A stretch of DNA of 64,000 bases from Alloacidobacterium dinghuense (lineage in GTDB: Bacteria; Acidobacteriota; Terriglobia; Terriglobales; Acidobacteriaceae), in the NCBI RefSeq assembly GCF_014274465.1, contig NZ_CP060394.1:2604001-2668000 (forward strand). The letters are read 5' to 3'. Both the position numbers and the translations under genes were made by a program. This document shows positions 1 to 9,072 of the stretch, piece by piece (positions within the stretch are counted from its first letter, which is position 1; the number at the start of each line of letters is the position of its first letter). The notes beneath the pieces are model-generated. The model ran no database searches, was not told the DNA's origin, and worked only from the letters and a program-made list of their open reading frames with translations.

Positions 1-64
1 GCGATAAAACGAGCAAATTCGCTGACTTGCTGACTCGCTCGCACCGGCGTGCCGACTCGCTGCA

Positions 65-679
65 TCAGTTCACCTGCTGCAGGCGAGCGATCAGCTTCTG
101 CGCCAGGCTCTCGCCTGATTCCGACCACAACAGCCGTGAAGAAATGCCGCAGTGCTGCTGTACGCCGTTCGTGAAATCCACCAGCATCTGCACATTCTGT
201 TTGACGTGTTCCGCAGCCTCCGCGTCGAGATCCACACCTTCCTGCAGAAACGGCGTGTCTGCCCCGAAATCGATTCGGATTTGGCCATTCTGCTCATAGG
301 AGCTCTCGTCGAACTCCGGTCCGTACCCGATGATACGTACGGTGCGCGGCTCTTTGCGCCAGATCGGATCGAGATCGCCTGCTTGCTCCTGCGCCCACAA
401 CTCCCACGTCAGCTCAAATTCATAAGCAAAATCGTCGTGGAGCAGTTCAAGCGCCGCAGGCACGGCCTGTTCCGGCGCTGCGGCTTCCGGCTCATCGTCA
501 TCGTAGACGCGCTGATATGCGGGAGCCTCATTCCACGAAATAGGATAGGCATTCGCGGCCTTTACCAGTCCTGAGCCACCGGCGATAGTGAATTGGCGTA
601 TGACGCCCAATAACGCCGGGCCCAGTGAAGTCAAACGGAAGTTCGGGTACCACAGGCTTAAATACAGTTGATCTGCCAT
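65..679 (-). CDS. Conserved-looking hypothetical protein, 204 aa
   Basis: I do not recognise this family. The protein is acidic, has no signal peptide or membrane segment and is probably cytoplasmic. A low-complexity acidic/alanine stretch (DDDEPEAAAPEQA, about residues 60-73) separates an aromatic N-terminal part (YLSLWYPNFRL) from a C-terminal part rich in Asp, Glu and Val. The ATG at 679 lies 36 nt downstream of the stop of the permease gene on the same strand, so it may be the last gene of a permease operon. Only a weak GAG precedes the start. The long reading frame and the lack of a competing frame make it likely real; its function is open. Confidence 0.6.
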   Translation of the reverse strand: MADQLYLSLWYPNFRLTSLGPALLGVIRQFTIAGGSGLVKAANAYPISWNEAPAYQRVYDDDEPEAAAPEQAVPAALELLHDDFAYEFELTWELWAQEQAGDLDPIWRKEPRTVRIIGYGPEFDESSYEQNGQIRIDFGADTPFLQEGVDLDAEAAEHVKQNVQMLVDFTNGVQQHCGISSRLLWSESGESLAQKLIARLQQVN

Positions 680-715
680 CTCACTATTGTAGATGGCACC
701 GGCGCCGCAGAAGAC

Positions 716-3244
716 TCACTCTGCTCGGAGTGCTTCCATTGGATCTACAGATGTCGCGCGTCGGGCCGGCAGATAACCAGCCGCCAGAATCACCACAACA
801 AGCACGAGGCCAGCGAGCAATTGCAGCCCGACTGGCGCCGGTTGCAATCCGCCATTTTGCCGAAGCAGTCGTACTGCCACCCAAGCCAGGGCAGAGCCCA
901 TAGCCAGACCGACAGCCGCTAATCCTCCAACGTGGCGCAGCACCAGTCCTGAAATGTTGCCCTTATCTGCCCCCATGGCGATGCGGATGCCAATCTCCCG
1001 CGTGCGTTGCGCCACTGCAAAGGACAGAACTCCATAGAGCCCGACGGCGGCGAGAGTCAGCGCCAGCCCACCCATACTCAGGGTGAGCATGCTCATCAGC
1101 CGCGTCTGCGAAATCGCGTTGTCGAGATGCTCTCGCATGGTTTCAACACCAGTGACCGGAAGATTTCGATCAACGTCGTGCACAATGGTCCGCATCATAC
1201 TGGCGAACTGCCCCGGATCACCGCTGGTCCGGATAAAAAACGTTGCCGGGCGGCTGCGGCTGTAATGTCCGCCTGCGGCAAATACCTGTGCATAGGGCAA
1301 GTAAATGAATGGAACCGGCGGCGGCTCTTCGAGACTGATCGCTCGAATCGTCGGGATGACGCCGACGATCTGAATGTCGGGCCTGACATCGTTGCCTGCC
1401 CCAAACGCGAATTGCCCGCGCAACGCCTTCCTTACATCCCCGTCAAAATAGTGCTTCACAAAGGCTTCATCGACAATGGCGACTTTCTGCAAAGCAGCCG
1501 TATCTTGACCAGAAAATTCGCGTCCAGCCAGAAGCGGAATCTGCATCGTGGAGAAAAATCCGGAACTGACCCAATTGAAATCCGGGCTCGGGTCGTTGTC
1601 CCTTGTTTCATACCCGGCGACCGTAATGTTGCGTCCGCTCTCGTCACCGGTAATCAAGCCCCCTCTGGCATAGACCACGCTACGCGCGCCCGGCTGACGC
1701 AAAGCGGCGTTGCGTATGCTTTCGTAATCGTTCTCAACTTGTGGACCGGACTTGCCAAGCGCTGAGGAATCCACTTGAAACGTAAGAACGTGATCGGCGC
1801 CGAATCCGGGATCGACGTTTCGCAGCTGATACAGCGTCCAGCTAAAGACCGTTGCCGCAACCAGCAAAGCAAGGCTGAGAGCGATCTCGCCGGTCACAAA
1901 AAGATTCCGCAGCCAGCTGCCCTTTGCTGAAACAGCGCCTGTCTGACCATGCAGAGCGCGCAGCAGTTCGACGCGCATGCTTACGAGCGCCGGCGCCAGG
2001 CTGAACAGTACGCTCGTGACGATACCCGCCAATGCACAGAATGTAATCGCGTGCCAATCCATCGAGGATGAGAGCAGATCATGCAGCGAACTCACATCTG
2101 GGACAAATTTCAGCAACAGCTTCAGGCTAAGCCATCCGATACCCAGTCCAGCGACGGCTCCTGCCGCTCCCAGTAGAGTCCCTTCAGCAAGAACTTGTTG
2201 AAAGATTCGCCTGCGATTAGCCCCAAGCGCTGCGCGCAATGCAAGGTCTGCGTGCTTTCCGGCCGCTTTCACCAGCAACAGGTTCGCCACATTCGCGCAG
2301 GCAATCAAAAGCACAACCAGCGCCATTGCCTGCAGCGCTCGTATGGGACTGCCGAGATGTTTTGAATAAAGAGAAATGCCGCGCGACCCGTTTGTTAGAA
2401 AGAGATGGGTCTTGAGCCAATCTGTTTTGTCCCCGATATGGTGGCTCTGCAAATTCAGCGTGTCGCGCCGCCAGTTCCACCACAGAGTGTTCAGTTCCTC
2501 TTCAGCCTGCGCGCGCGCCACGCCAGGAGACAGGCGGCCAATGATATTGAGCCAGCGGTCCAGAGCATTTCCCAACTGGTCTCCGTGCCCGATATCGAGT
2601 TGAGGCTGCATCGTAATCGGAAGGAAGATTGCGGCACGGTTGTCATCCATCAGACCTGTGTGGGGCACAACGCCTACTACAGTCGTCGCAACACCGTTTA
2701 CCCGAATGGCCTGATTCAAAATCGAAGGGTCGCCGCCGAAACGGCTGCGCCAGTAGTCCGCACTCAACACGGCAACAGGATTCGCCGCGTGATAAACGTC
2801 ATCAGCGGGTATCAACAACCTGCCCAGGACGGGTGAGAGCCCCATCACCGAGAAGTAGTTGCCACTCACCAGCTGCATCATGTTCTGGTCGGCGTCTTTC
2901 GCCGTCACAATGCTTGCGGGCTGTACTGCAGCGGCAGCAAGCCCCCGCAGCGTACGGTCGCCGTCGCGGAGTGTCTGATATGCCGGGTACGCAAAGTAGA
3001 GCGGGTTGTCGCCACCGTAACTGTTCAACCCGCCGGTTTCATACTTGGATTGCTCTTCCAGCATCACCAGTTCGCCCGGCTTCTGCACTGGCATGGTTCG
3101 CAACAGAACCTGATTGAAGACCGTGAAAACAGCAGCATTCACGCCAATCCCAAGCGCCAGCGTAAGCACGGCGGTTAGCGCAAAGTCGGGAGATTTCCTC
3201 AGCTGCCGAAATGCGTAACGAAAATCGCCCCAGATTGTCGTCAC
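716..3244 (-). CDS. ADOP-type ABC transporter permease (FtsX/MacB-like), 842 aa
   Basis: This is an inner-membrane permease of the acidobacterial duplicated orphan permease type. The N-terminus (FRYAFRQLRKSPDFALTAV) leads into the first membrane helix. A MacB-like periplasmic domain follows, then an FtsX block near residues 300-430 (ALVVLLIACANVANLLLVKA), a second periplasmic domain, and a C-terminal FtsX block ending in PARRATSVDPMEALRAE, the usual family terminus. The GTG start at 3244 has an AGGAGA ribosome site about 6 nt upstream. It follows the paralogous gene at 3254 with a 9-nt gap. No ATPase gene is adjacent, which is typical of these orphan permeases. The substrate is unknown; efflux or envelope transport is inference. 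Confidence 0.9.
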   Translation of the reverse strand: MTTIWGDFRYAFRQLRKSPDFALTAVLTLALGIGVNAAVFTVFNQVLLRTMPVQKPGELVMLEEQSKYETGGLNSYGGDNPLYFAYPAYQTLRDGDRTLRGLAAAAVQPASIVTAKDADQNMMQLVSGNYFSVMGLSPVLGRLLIPADDVYHAANPVAVLSADYWRSRFGGDPSILNQAIRVNGVATTVVGVVPHTGLMDDNRAAIFLPITMQPQLDIGHGDQLGNALDRWLNIIGRLSPGVARAQAEEELNTLWWNWRRDTLNLQSHHIGDKTDWLKTHLFLTNGSRGISLYSKHLGSPIRALQAMALVVLLIACANVANLLLVKAAGKHADLALRAALGANRRRIFQQVLAEGTLLGAAGAVAGLGIGWLSLKLLLKFVPDVSSLHDLLSSSMDWHAITFCALAGIVTSVLFSLAPALVSMRVELLRALHGQTGAVSAKGSWLRNLFVTGEIALSLALLVAATVFSWTLYQLRNVDPGFGADHVLTFQVDSSALGKSGPQVENDYESIRNAALRQPGARSVVYARGGLITGDESGRNITVAGYETRDNDPSPDFNWVSSGFFSTMQIPLLAGREFSGQDTAALQKVAIVDEAFVKHYFDGDVRKALRGQFAFGAGNDVRPDIQIVGVIPTIRAISLEEPPPVPFIYLPYAQVFAAGGHYSRSRPATFFIRTSGDPGQFASMMRTIVHDVDRNLPVTGVETMREHLDNAISQTRLMSMLTLSMGGLALTLAAVGLYGVLSFAVAQRTREIGIRIAMGADKGNISGLVLRHVGGLAAVGLAMGSALAWVAVRLLRQNGGLQPAPVGLQLLAGLVLVVVILAAGYLPARRATSVDPMEALRAE

Positions 3245-3253
3245 GAAGCTCTC

Positions 3254-5764
3254 CTATTCAGTGCGTAATGCCTGCATCGGTTCGATCGACGCTGCCCGTC
3301 GCGCAGGCAGCAGTGCTGCCAGCGAAGCAACAATACCAATCATCACAATCCCGCTCAAATATACCAGTGGATCAGCGGGCGAAACGCCGAAGAGCTGTTC
3401 ACGCAGCTTGTGCGTTAACACAAACGCAATCGGCAGCGTCACCAGAATGGTCCCCGCAGCAAGCACCAGAACCTCCCGCAGAATCAACTTCGCCACTGTG
3501 AACCGCTGCGCGCCAAGCGCCATGCGAATGCCAATTTCCCGCGTGCGTTGTGCAGTCGAGTAAGCCAGCACACCATACAGCCCAATGCCAGCCAGGAGTG
3601 CCGCAAGCGCGCCAAATACGGAAGCCAGCATGGCAATCATCCGTTCCGTGCTGATCGTGTCATCAATCTGGTTTTGCAGCGTCCGCAAATCATCCACGAT
3701 CAGCTTTCCATCGATGCGCTGCACCGCAGCGCGAATCTCGTTCGACGCGGCTTCCGGCGTCTGCCATGTCCGCACATAAAAGCTGAGATATGTTGGTTTC
3801 TCGCCTTGCACAAAGGGTCTGTAGACCGTCGGACGAATCTCATCGCGCACCGTCGTATGCTTCGCATCTCGCACTACGCCGACAATCGCCGTATCTGTCA
3901 CAGGACGACGGCTACGACTCACATGATGCCCCAGTGCATTGGCAGGCGAGCCAAAGTACTTGCGGGCGAACATCTCGTTCACCACTGCTATTTTTTGCGC
4001 TCCGGCCACATCAGCCTTCGTAAAGCCACGTCCCGCCACGAGCGGAATACCTATGGTCGAAAAATAATCCTGACTTACCCATGGCACTTCAGCCTCCACC
4101 TCCTCATCAGGCTTCGGTGTGTATCCGGCGATATCCATGCTGCCGTTAATATCGTCGTCTGCCAATTCAGGATCATTGGTCGCCGCCACGCCGCGCACTC
4201 CCGGCAGCCCCGAGATCGCATCCAGCACTCTCACCTCAACGGCTGCAACAGAATCGCCTTGGTATCCCGCCATCTCCGGCGAGAGACCGAACGTCAGCAG
4301 ATGATCCGTAGCAAACCCAACATTCACTGCATGCAGATTCTGGATCGTACGCATGAAAAGTCCCGCACCCACAAGTAGCAGAAGACTGAAGCCAATCTGC
4401 AGGGCCACGCAGCTTCTGCGAAACTTCAGCGATGCTGCCGTACCCGTGCCGCTCTGCTGCTTGAGTGAATCAACAAGATTCGGCTTCATAAATTGCAGCG
4501 CCGGCGCAAGGCTGAAGAGCACGCTCACCAGCAAGGTCGTAATCAACGCAAACGCCAGAATGTCCGGATTGAGCTCTGCTGAGAACGGCGTATCAGGCAT
4601 CGACGAACTCAGCCAGGCAATCAACAACCGCACCATCTGCGGCGCCATGATAATCCCTAAGATCGCTCCGCAGACCCCCAGCAGCACCCCTTCGGTCAGC
4701 AGTTGCAGAACAACGTCACGCGTGCTCGCCCCCAGCGCATAGCGCATGGAAAATTCGCGCACTCTTCCCGCTGCGCGCACTAACAAAAGGCTGGCCATGT
4801 TTACCGCCGCCATCGCAACCACGAGCAGCACCATGCCCATCAGGATTTTCAATGGCGTCTCCACGCTTTCGCGCATGGGCGAGAAGCCCTTCGCTGCGTC
4901 CGTAACACTCAGATGCGATGTCGTTACAAATTTCTCCCGCGCACGCGCCGACTGGTCATGAAAGCCCTTGAACTCCATCTCGCGCAGCGAGGTCCACAGT
5001 GGATTCAACCCCGCTTCCGCCTGCTTCGTCGTTCTTCCCTCTGGCAAACGCCCAATAATCTTGAGCCAGATCGAACGGCGATCTGCCATATCGTTGTCTG
5101 GAGCGATCGCCTTCTGCATTGTCATCGGAATGAAAAGGCGTGGCCGGTCTCCCCACACCACGCTCTGAAATCCAGGCGCAACAACACCGACGACCGTAAA
5201 CGCCGTGCCGTTCAAAGTGATAGATTGCCCAACGATGGTGGGGTCCTCGTTGAAGCGCCTCTTCCAGTAGTCGAAGCTCAGCACCGCCACTGGATTCGCG
5301 CCCGGAGCCGTCTCATCGCTACCCGCAAACAGCCTTCCGACTGCAGGGCCCACTCCAAGCACTTCGAAATAGTTCCCGCTCACAATCTCCGCCGGAACCG
5401 CCTCCGCGCTGTTATGCCAGCTCACACCAGCGCTGCCGACGGCGGTAGCAATCAGTCCATTGAAAACGGAACTCTTATCCCGTAAGTCGCGATACATGGG
5501 ATAGGAAAAATATGGGTGTGCACCCTCATGATCGCCGCCCTGCTCATTTACATGCCCAACGTTGTCTCCGGAAAACCGCAGTAACGCCAGCTTCTGCGGA
5601 TCTTTCACTGGCAAACTACGCAACAGAGCCTGATCAAAGAGCGTAAAAATCGCCGTGCTCGCCCCAATTCCGAGTGCCAGGGTCAGCACCGCCGTGACCG
5701 TGAAGCCCGGAGACTTTCTCAACTGTCGCAGAGCGTAACGCACATTGCTCAGCAAAGATGACAT
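3254..5764 (-). CDS. ADOP-type ABC transporter permease (FtsX/MacB-like), 836 aa
   Basis: A paralogue of the gene at 716-3244 with the same plan: a short N-terminal leader, two copies of periplasmic domain plus FtsX membrane block, and the terminal motif PARRAASIEPMQALRTE. An in-frame upstream start exists at 5806, but the ATG at 5764 (MSSLLSNVRYALRQLRKSPGF) aligns residue for residue with the start of the paralogue (MTTIWGDFRYAFRQLRKSPDF), so I prefer it. It is first in a minus-strand operon with the second permease and the unknown protein at 65-679. No ATPase partner is near. Role beyond membrane permease is unknown. Confidence 0.9.
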   Translation of the reverse strand: MSSLLSNVRYALRQLRKSPGFTVTAVLTLALGIGASTAIFTLFDQALLRSLPVKDPQKLALLRFSGDNVGHVNEQGGDHEGAHPYFSYPMYRDLRDKSSVFNGLIATAVGSAGVSWHNSAEAVPAEIVSGNYFEVLGVGPAVGRLFAGSDETAPGANPVAVLSFDYWKRRFNEDPTIVGQSITLNGTAFTVVGVVAPGFQSVVWGDRPRLFIPMTMQKAIAPDNDMADRRSIWLKIIGRLPEGRTTKQAEAGLNPLWTSLREMEFKGFHDQSARAREKFVTTSHLSVTDAAKGFSPMRESVETPLKILMGMVLLVVAMAAVNMASLLLVRAAGRVREFSMRYALGASTRDVVLQLLTEGVLLGVCGAILGIIMAPQMVRLLIAWLSSSMPDTPFSAELNPDILAFALITTLLVSVLFSLAPALQFMKPNLVDSLKQQSGTGTAASLKFRRSCVALQIGFSLLLLVGAGLFMRTIQNLHAVNVGFATDHLLTFGLSPEMAGYQGDSVAAVEVRVLDAISGLPGVRGVAATNDPELADDDINGSMDIAGYTPKPDEEVEAEVPWVSQDYFSTIGIPLVAGRGFTKADVAGAQKIAVVNEMFARKYFGSPANALGHHVSRSRRPVTDTAIVGVVRDAKHTTVRDEIRPTVYRPFVQGEKPTYLSFYVRTWQTPEAASNEIRAAVQRIDGKLIVDDLRTLQNQIDDTISTERMIAMLASVFGALAALLAGIGLYGVLAYSTAQRTREIGIRMALGAQRFTVAKLILREVLVLAAGTILVTLPIAFVLTHKLREQLFGVSPADPLVYLSGIVMIGIVASLAALLPARRAASIEPMQALRTE

Positions 5765-5917
5765 GGCACACCACCCCCGCTCTCCCATGAGCAAACTTTC
5801 TGCCAACTGGTAGGGTAAGCCAACCTGCTCAATACACGCGGCTTTCCATTGCTGTAGCCATGTACCGCAGGACGTGATGATGTCCGGAATCGCTCACAAT
5901 CGTTCGGAAACGGACAC

Positions 5918-6214
5918 TTAAGCTTCGAAATCCAGTTCCACCGGCTCAATCAAGGGCATCAACCAGCTCAACAATTTTTGATGTACCGGATTCTGACCAT
6001 AGGCCTCAAAACTGGACTTATCGGAAAACTTCATCACACCGCCAAACGCATATCCCTGCCCGCGCGGCGACTCATTTCGCCCGACGTACGTTTCCAACAG
6101 TCCAGGAATATGCCCCTGGAATGCGCGAATCTCAACTGCAGCGCGCTCGATCTGCTCATCCGTCACGCCCGGTTTCCAACGAAAAGCGAAGCAATGAATG
6201 TACATAAGCGTCAT
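5918..6214 (-). CDS. Dabb-family (stress-responsive alpha/beta barrel) protein, 98 aa
   Basis: A small cytoplasmic protein of the dimeric alpha-beta barrel fold. Family marks are the N-terminal strand with a His followed by F-x-W (MYIHCFAFRWKPGVTDEQIERA), the central GLLETYVGRNES region, the GGVMKFSDKSSFEAY helix and a C-terminal P-V-H. Length is normal for a single-domain Dabb protein. The start is ATG 6214 or ATG 6205; neither has a clear ribosome site. It is divergent from the exporter gene at 6297, leaving about 80 nt for both promoters. Members of this fold include stress proteins and polyketide cyclase-like enzymes, so the exact role cannot be assigned. Confidence 0.75.
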   Translation of the reverse strand: MTLMYIHCFAFRWKPGVTDEQIERAAVEIRAFQGHIPGLLETYVGRNESPRGQGYAFGGVMKFSDKSSFEAYGQNPVHQKLLSWLMPLIEPVELDFEA

Positions 6215-6296
6215 CTTAAAACACCCTCACAACTGTTACTCTGGAGAGAACTCAAAGAACAAGTTCATTTGCCCCAAATGACGACACGGTAAAGGC

Positions 6297-7889
6297 GTGC
6301 CAGACCACATCGACTATCACAATTGGAAGCCAAGACATAACCCTTGGCTAGTTGCGCTCACAGTCACTCTGGCCACATTCATGGAGGTGCTTGACACCTC
6401 CATCGCCAACGTAGCCCTGCCGCATATGGCCGGGTCGCTCGGCGCCAGTCAGGAAGAAGCCACATGGGTCCTCACCAGCTATCTCGTTTCGAGCGCCATC
6501 GTGCTCCCCATCTCGGGTTGGCTTGCCACGCGCTACGGACGCAAGCGCTTCTACATGACCTGCGTCGTCATGTTTACCGTCTGCTCCTTCCTTTGCGGAA
6601 TTGCACAGTCGCTCCCTATGCTCATCCTTGCCCGCATCCTGCAAGGCGCAGGCGGGGGCGGCCTCGCCCCCAGCGAGCAGGCCATCCTCGCCGATACATT
6701 TCCAGTCAGCAAACGAGGGCAGGCTTTCGCCGTCTACGGAATGGCTGTTGTCGTCGCGCCCGCCATCGGTCCCACGCTCGGCGGTTGGATCACCGACAAT
6801 TTCAACTGGCACTGGATTTTCTTCATCAACATCCCCATCGGGATTCTGTCTTTCTTCCTCAGCCAGCGCATGGTCGAAGACCCACCCTACTTGCAGGAGC
6901 AGCGCAAGAAAGTCGGCAAAGTCGACACCATGGGCCTAGGCCTCATCACTGTTGGCGTGGGCTTCCTTGAATTCGTGCTCGACAAGGGCCAGGAAAAGGA
7001 TTGGTTCGGCGATACGAAGATCACCACCTTTTTTATCTTGGCCATGTGCACGCTGGTTGCCTTCGTCATTTGGGAGTGGAACCATCCAGATCCCATCGTT
7101 GACCTCAGGCTGCTCAGGAATCGCAACTTCGGGACCGCCATCTTCCTGCAGTTCATTCTTGGAATGGTCCTCTTCGGCTCAACCGTGCTGATTCCGCAAT
7201 TCCTGCAAGTGCTCATGGGCTACACCGCCGAACGCGCAGGCATGGCGCTGTCACCCGCAGGCTTCCTCATGATGCTCATGATGCCCATCGCCGGCCGCAT
7301 AGTCAGCAAAGGCAAAATGGACGCACGCCTGCTCGTCTCCATCGGGTACGCCATCACCGCGATCGGCCTCTACAACCTCACCCACCTCGACCTCGAAACC
7401 AACTTCAGCACCATCGTGCTCTGGCGTATGTTACAGGTCAGCGGACTTGCGTTCATCTTCATCCCCATCAGCACACTGAACTACGTGGGTGTCCCATTCA
7501 ACAAGAACAACCAGATCTCCAGCTTCTCCAACTTCGCCCGCAATCTTGGCGGCAGCGTTGGCACGGCGATGCTGACAACCTTTCTGCAACGGACGCAGCA
7601 AGTTCACCAGTCCACGCTTGGAGCTAATGTTGTCGCGGGAAGCGAGCGCTACTCGCAGTTTATGGACACAACCAAGCAATCGCTTATGCGCCTCGGCCAG
7701 GGGTCTGATCAAGCATCAGCGACAGCCATGGGGCATGCTTACCAGATGCTGTTGCAGCAGTCCTCAATGTTGAGCTATATGAATGCCTTCTGGGTGTTGA
7801 GCGTCATCATCGCCTGCCTGATTCCCCTGCCGTTCATCATGCGCAAGCCCCCGGCTATGAAGAAACCGCAGGAGGCCATGGGCCACTAG
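6297..7889 (+). CDS. DHA2-family MFS drug-efflux permease (EmrB/QacA type), 530 aa
   Basis: An inner-membrane drug:H+ antiporter with about 14 hydrophobic segments, as expected for the DHA2 branch. The DHA2 motif D1 is clear near residues 26-40 (FMEVLDTSIANVALP), motif A follows (GWLATRYGRKRFY) and the motif C region has GMAVVVAPAIGPTLGGWI. Length fits the family. The GTG start at 6297 is needed to include the first helix; an AAGG lies only 1-2 nt before it, too close for a normal ribosome site, so the start is tentative. No membrane-fusion (EmrA-like) or outer-membrane gene flanks it. Substrate unknown. Confidence 0.92.
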   Translation: MPDHIDYHNWKPRHNPWLVALTVTLATFMEVLDTSIANVALPHMAGSLGASQEEATWVLTSYLVSSAIVLPISGWLATRYGRKRFYMTCVVMFTVCSFLCGIAQSLPMLILARILQGAGGGGLAPSEQAILADTFPVSKRGQAFAVYGMAVVVAPAIGPTLGGWITDNFNWHWIFFINIPIGILSFFLSQRMVEDPPYLQEQRKKVGKVDTMGLGLITVGVGFLEFVLDKGQEKDWFGDTKITTFFILAMCTLVAFVIWEWNHPDPIVDLRLLRNRNFGTAIFLQFILGMVLFGSTVLIPQFLQVLMGYTAERAGMALSPAGFLMMLMMPIAGRIVSKGKMDARLLVSIGYAITAIGLYNLTHLDLETNFSTIVLWRMLQVSGLAFIFIPISTLNYVGVPFNKNNQISSFSNFARNLGGSVGTAMLTTFLQRTQQVHQSTLGANVVAGSERYSQFMDTTKQSLMRLGQGSDQASATAMGHAYQMLLQQSSMLSYMNAFWVLSVIIACLIPLPFIMRKPPAMKKPQEAMGH

Positions 7890-8040
7890 GGTCGGATGAC
7901 TTCGTGCGCCAATCCGCCGACCGTCTTCGTTCCGGCCGATGCCAGTTTCTCTCGATCACATTGACGACGTGGGCGAGAACGAAGGCGAGGACAATTGCCA
8001 GCGGCCAGAGTACGTAGGGGATACGCGGGGAATCGATCAT
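7855..8040 (-). CDS. Small single-pass membrane protein, 61 aa
   Basis: A short ORF starting at ATG 8040, preceded by a GAGG ribosome site (8047-8050) at a 6-nt spacing. The sequence has one strong membrane segment (IPYVLWPLAIVLAFVLAHVV, about residues 6-25), then a basic hydrophilic tail rich in Arg and Ser, giving an inside-positive C-terminus. It overlaps the 3' end of the exporter gene by 35 nt on the opposite strand. I do not recognise it. The good ribosome site and the clean hydrophobic segment argue for a real gene; the overlap and small size argue for caution. Confidence 0.45.
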   Translation of the reverse strand: MIDSPRIPYVLWPLAIVLAFVLAHVVNVIERNWHRPERRRSADWRTKSSDPSGPWPPAVSS

Positions 8041-8265
8041 TTTCAACCTCAGTCATTAATTTGGCTCCAAAGTCAGCAGATCTTGCTCTATTTTTTGCTT
8101 CGGGTATTTACTCTGTGGATGACTCTCGCCGCTCCAAGTCTCCTACCCCGGCGAAATTTGTTCTTCGAAATTCACCCAGCCAGTACGCAATTCTCGGTAC
8201 GTGCCGTATGATCTTTTCTGCATCGAAACTTAAGGCACAACGCTCTTCTGCGAAAGGAACAGGAA

Positions 8266-8823
8266 TTGGGAAAAAGCATGGTCCCAAAGCGGCTGTTTTT
8301 TACCAAAGGCGTAGGCAAGCACAAAGAACGGCTCACCTCTTTTGAATTGGCGCTCCGCGATGCCGGAATAGCCGCGCAGAATCTTGTTCGCGTGTCGTCC
8401 ATCTTTCCTCCCCAGGCCAAACTGATCCCACGCAAAGAGGGCTTGACGTATCTCTCTCCCGGAGAAGTCGTCTTCGCCGTAGTCGCCGAAAACTCAACCC
8501 GTGAACCGCACCGCCTCGTCGCTTCGAGCATTGGCGTAGCCATCCCTACCGACCGCAACATGTACGGCTACCTGAGCGAGCACCATAGCTTCGGAGAAAC
8601 CGAAGAGCAGGCCGGCGAGTACGCCGAAGAACTTGCCGCTGAAATGCTCGCCACAACGCTCGACGTTGACTTCGACCCTGACAAGAGCTGGGACGAAAAG
8701 AAGGAAATCTACCGCATCTCAAACAAGATCGTCCGCACGGCGAACGTCACCCAGTCTGCTATAGGCGACAAGCGCGGACTCTGGACCACGGTGATCGCAG
8801 CAGCCATCCTGATTTTTGAATAA
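8266..8823 (+). CDS. pdaD: Pyruvoyl-dependent arginine decarboxylase, 185 aa
   Basis: Converts L-arginine to agmatine with a self-generated pyruvoyl cofactor. The protein matches the archaeal-type family in length and layout: N-terminal [20 protein letters not shown], the self-cleavage region [11 protein letters not shown] with the Ser44-Ser45 pair at which the chain should split into beta and alpha subunits, then [18 protein letters not shown] and the SIGVAIP strand. The start is either TTG 8266, with AAAGGAA about 8 nt upstream, or ATG 8278. The next two genes on this strand encode the enzymes that take agmatine to putrescine, which supports arginine as the substrate. Confidence 0.9.
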   Translation: MGKSMVPKRLFFTKGVGKHKERLTSFELALRDAGIAAQNLVRVSSIFPPQAKLIPRKEGLTYLSPGEVVFAVVAENSTREPHRLVASSIGVAIPTDRNMYGYLSEHHSFGETEEQAGEYAEELAAEMLATTLDVDFDPDKSWDEKKEIYRISNKIVRTANVTQSAIGDKRGLWTTVIAAAILIFE

Positions 8824-9072
8824 AATTGACGGTGAGGCGTATCTAACCTGTTGTAGAGGAAATCGAGGCGCGGGGCCGAAGGTGCCTGCGCCTTTTCTCT
8901 GTCTTTTGATCGAATTTTCTCTCTTCCACTGGCCGTCATTCTGACGACCAGCGGGAGGAAGAATCTCAGCGATGAGCGTGTCGCCGAGACCGGAGTTACA
9001 TGGCGTTTACATTCTGTTTGTAAATTTGCCTGAACAGTTTTGTTTGTGCGAAGCAGCAAAGGAAGAATAGTC
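8824..9072. other. Intergenic region before aguB
   Basis: No gene seen. The stretch around 8936-8985 (GTCATTCTGACGACCAGCGG, then GAAGAATCTCAGCGATGAGCG) resembles a degenerate intergenic repeat of the CATTCTGAGCGAAGCGAAGAATCT kind that I associate with many bacterial genomes. That resemblance is from memory and was not checked. The region must also hold the aguB promoter, which I cannot place. Confidence 0.3.

Noticed and set aside
3548-4378. 276-codon plus-strand frame within the second ADOP permease
   Set aside because: The permease sequence is continuous and typical on the minus strand; the plus-strand translation is low-complexity and unlike any family.
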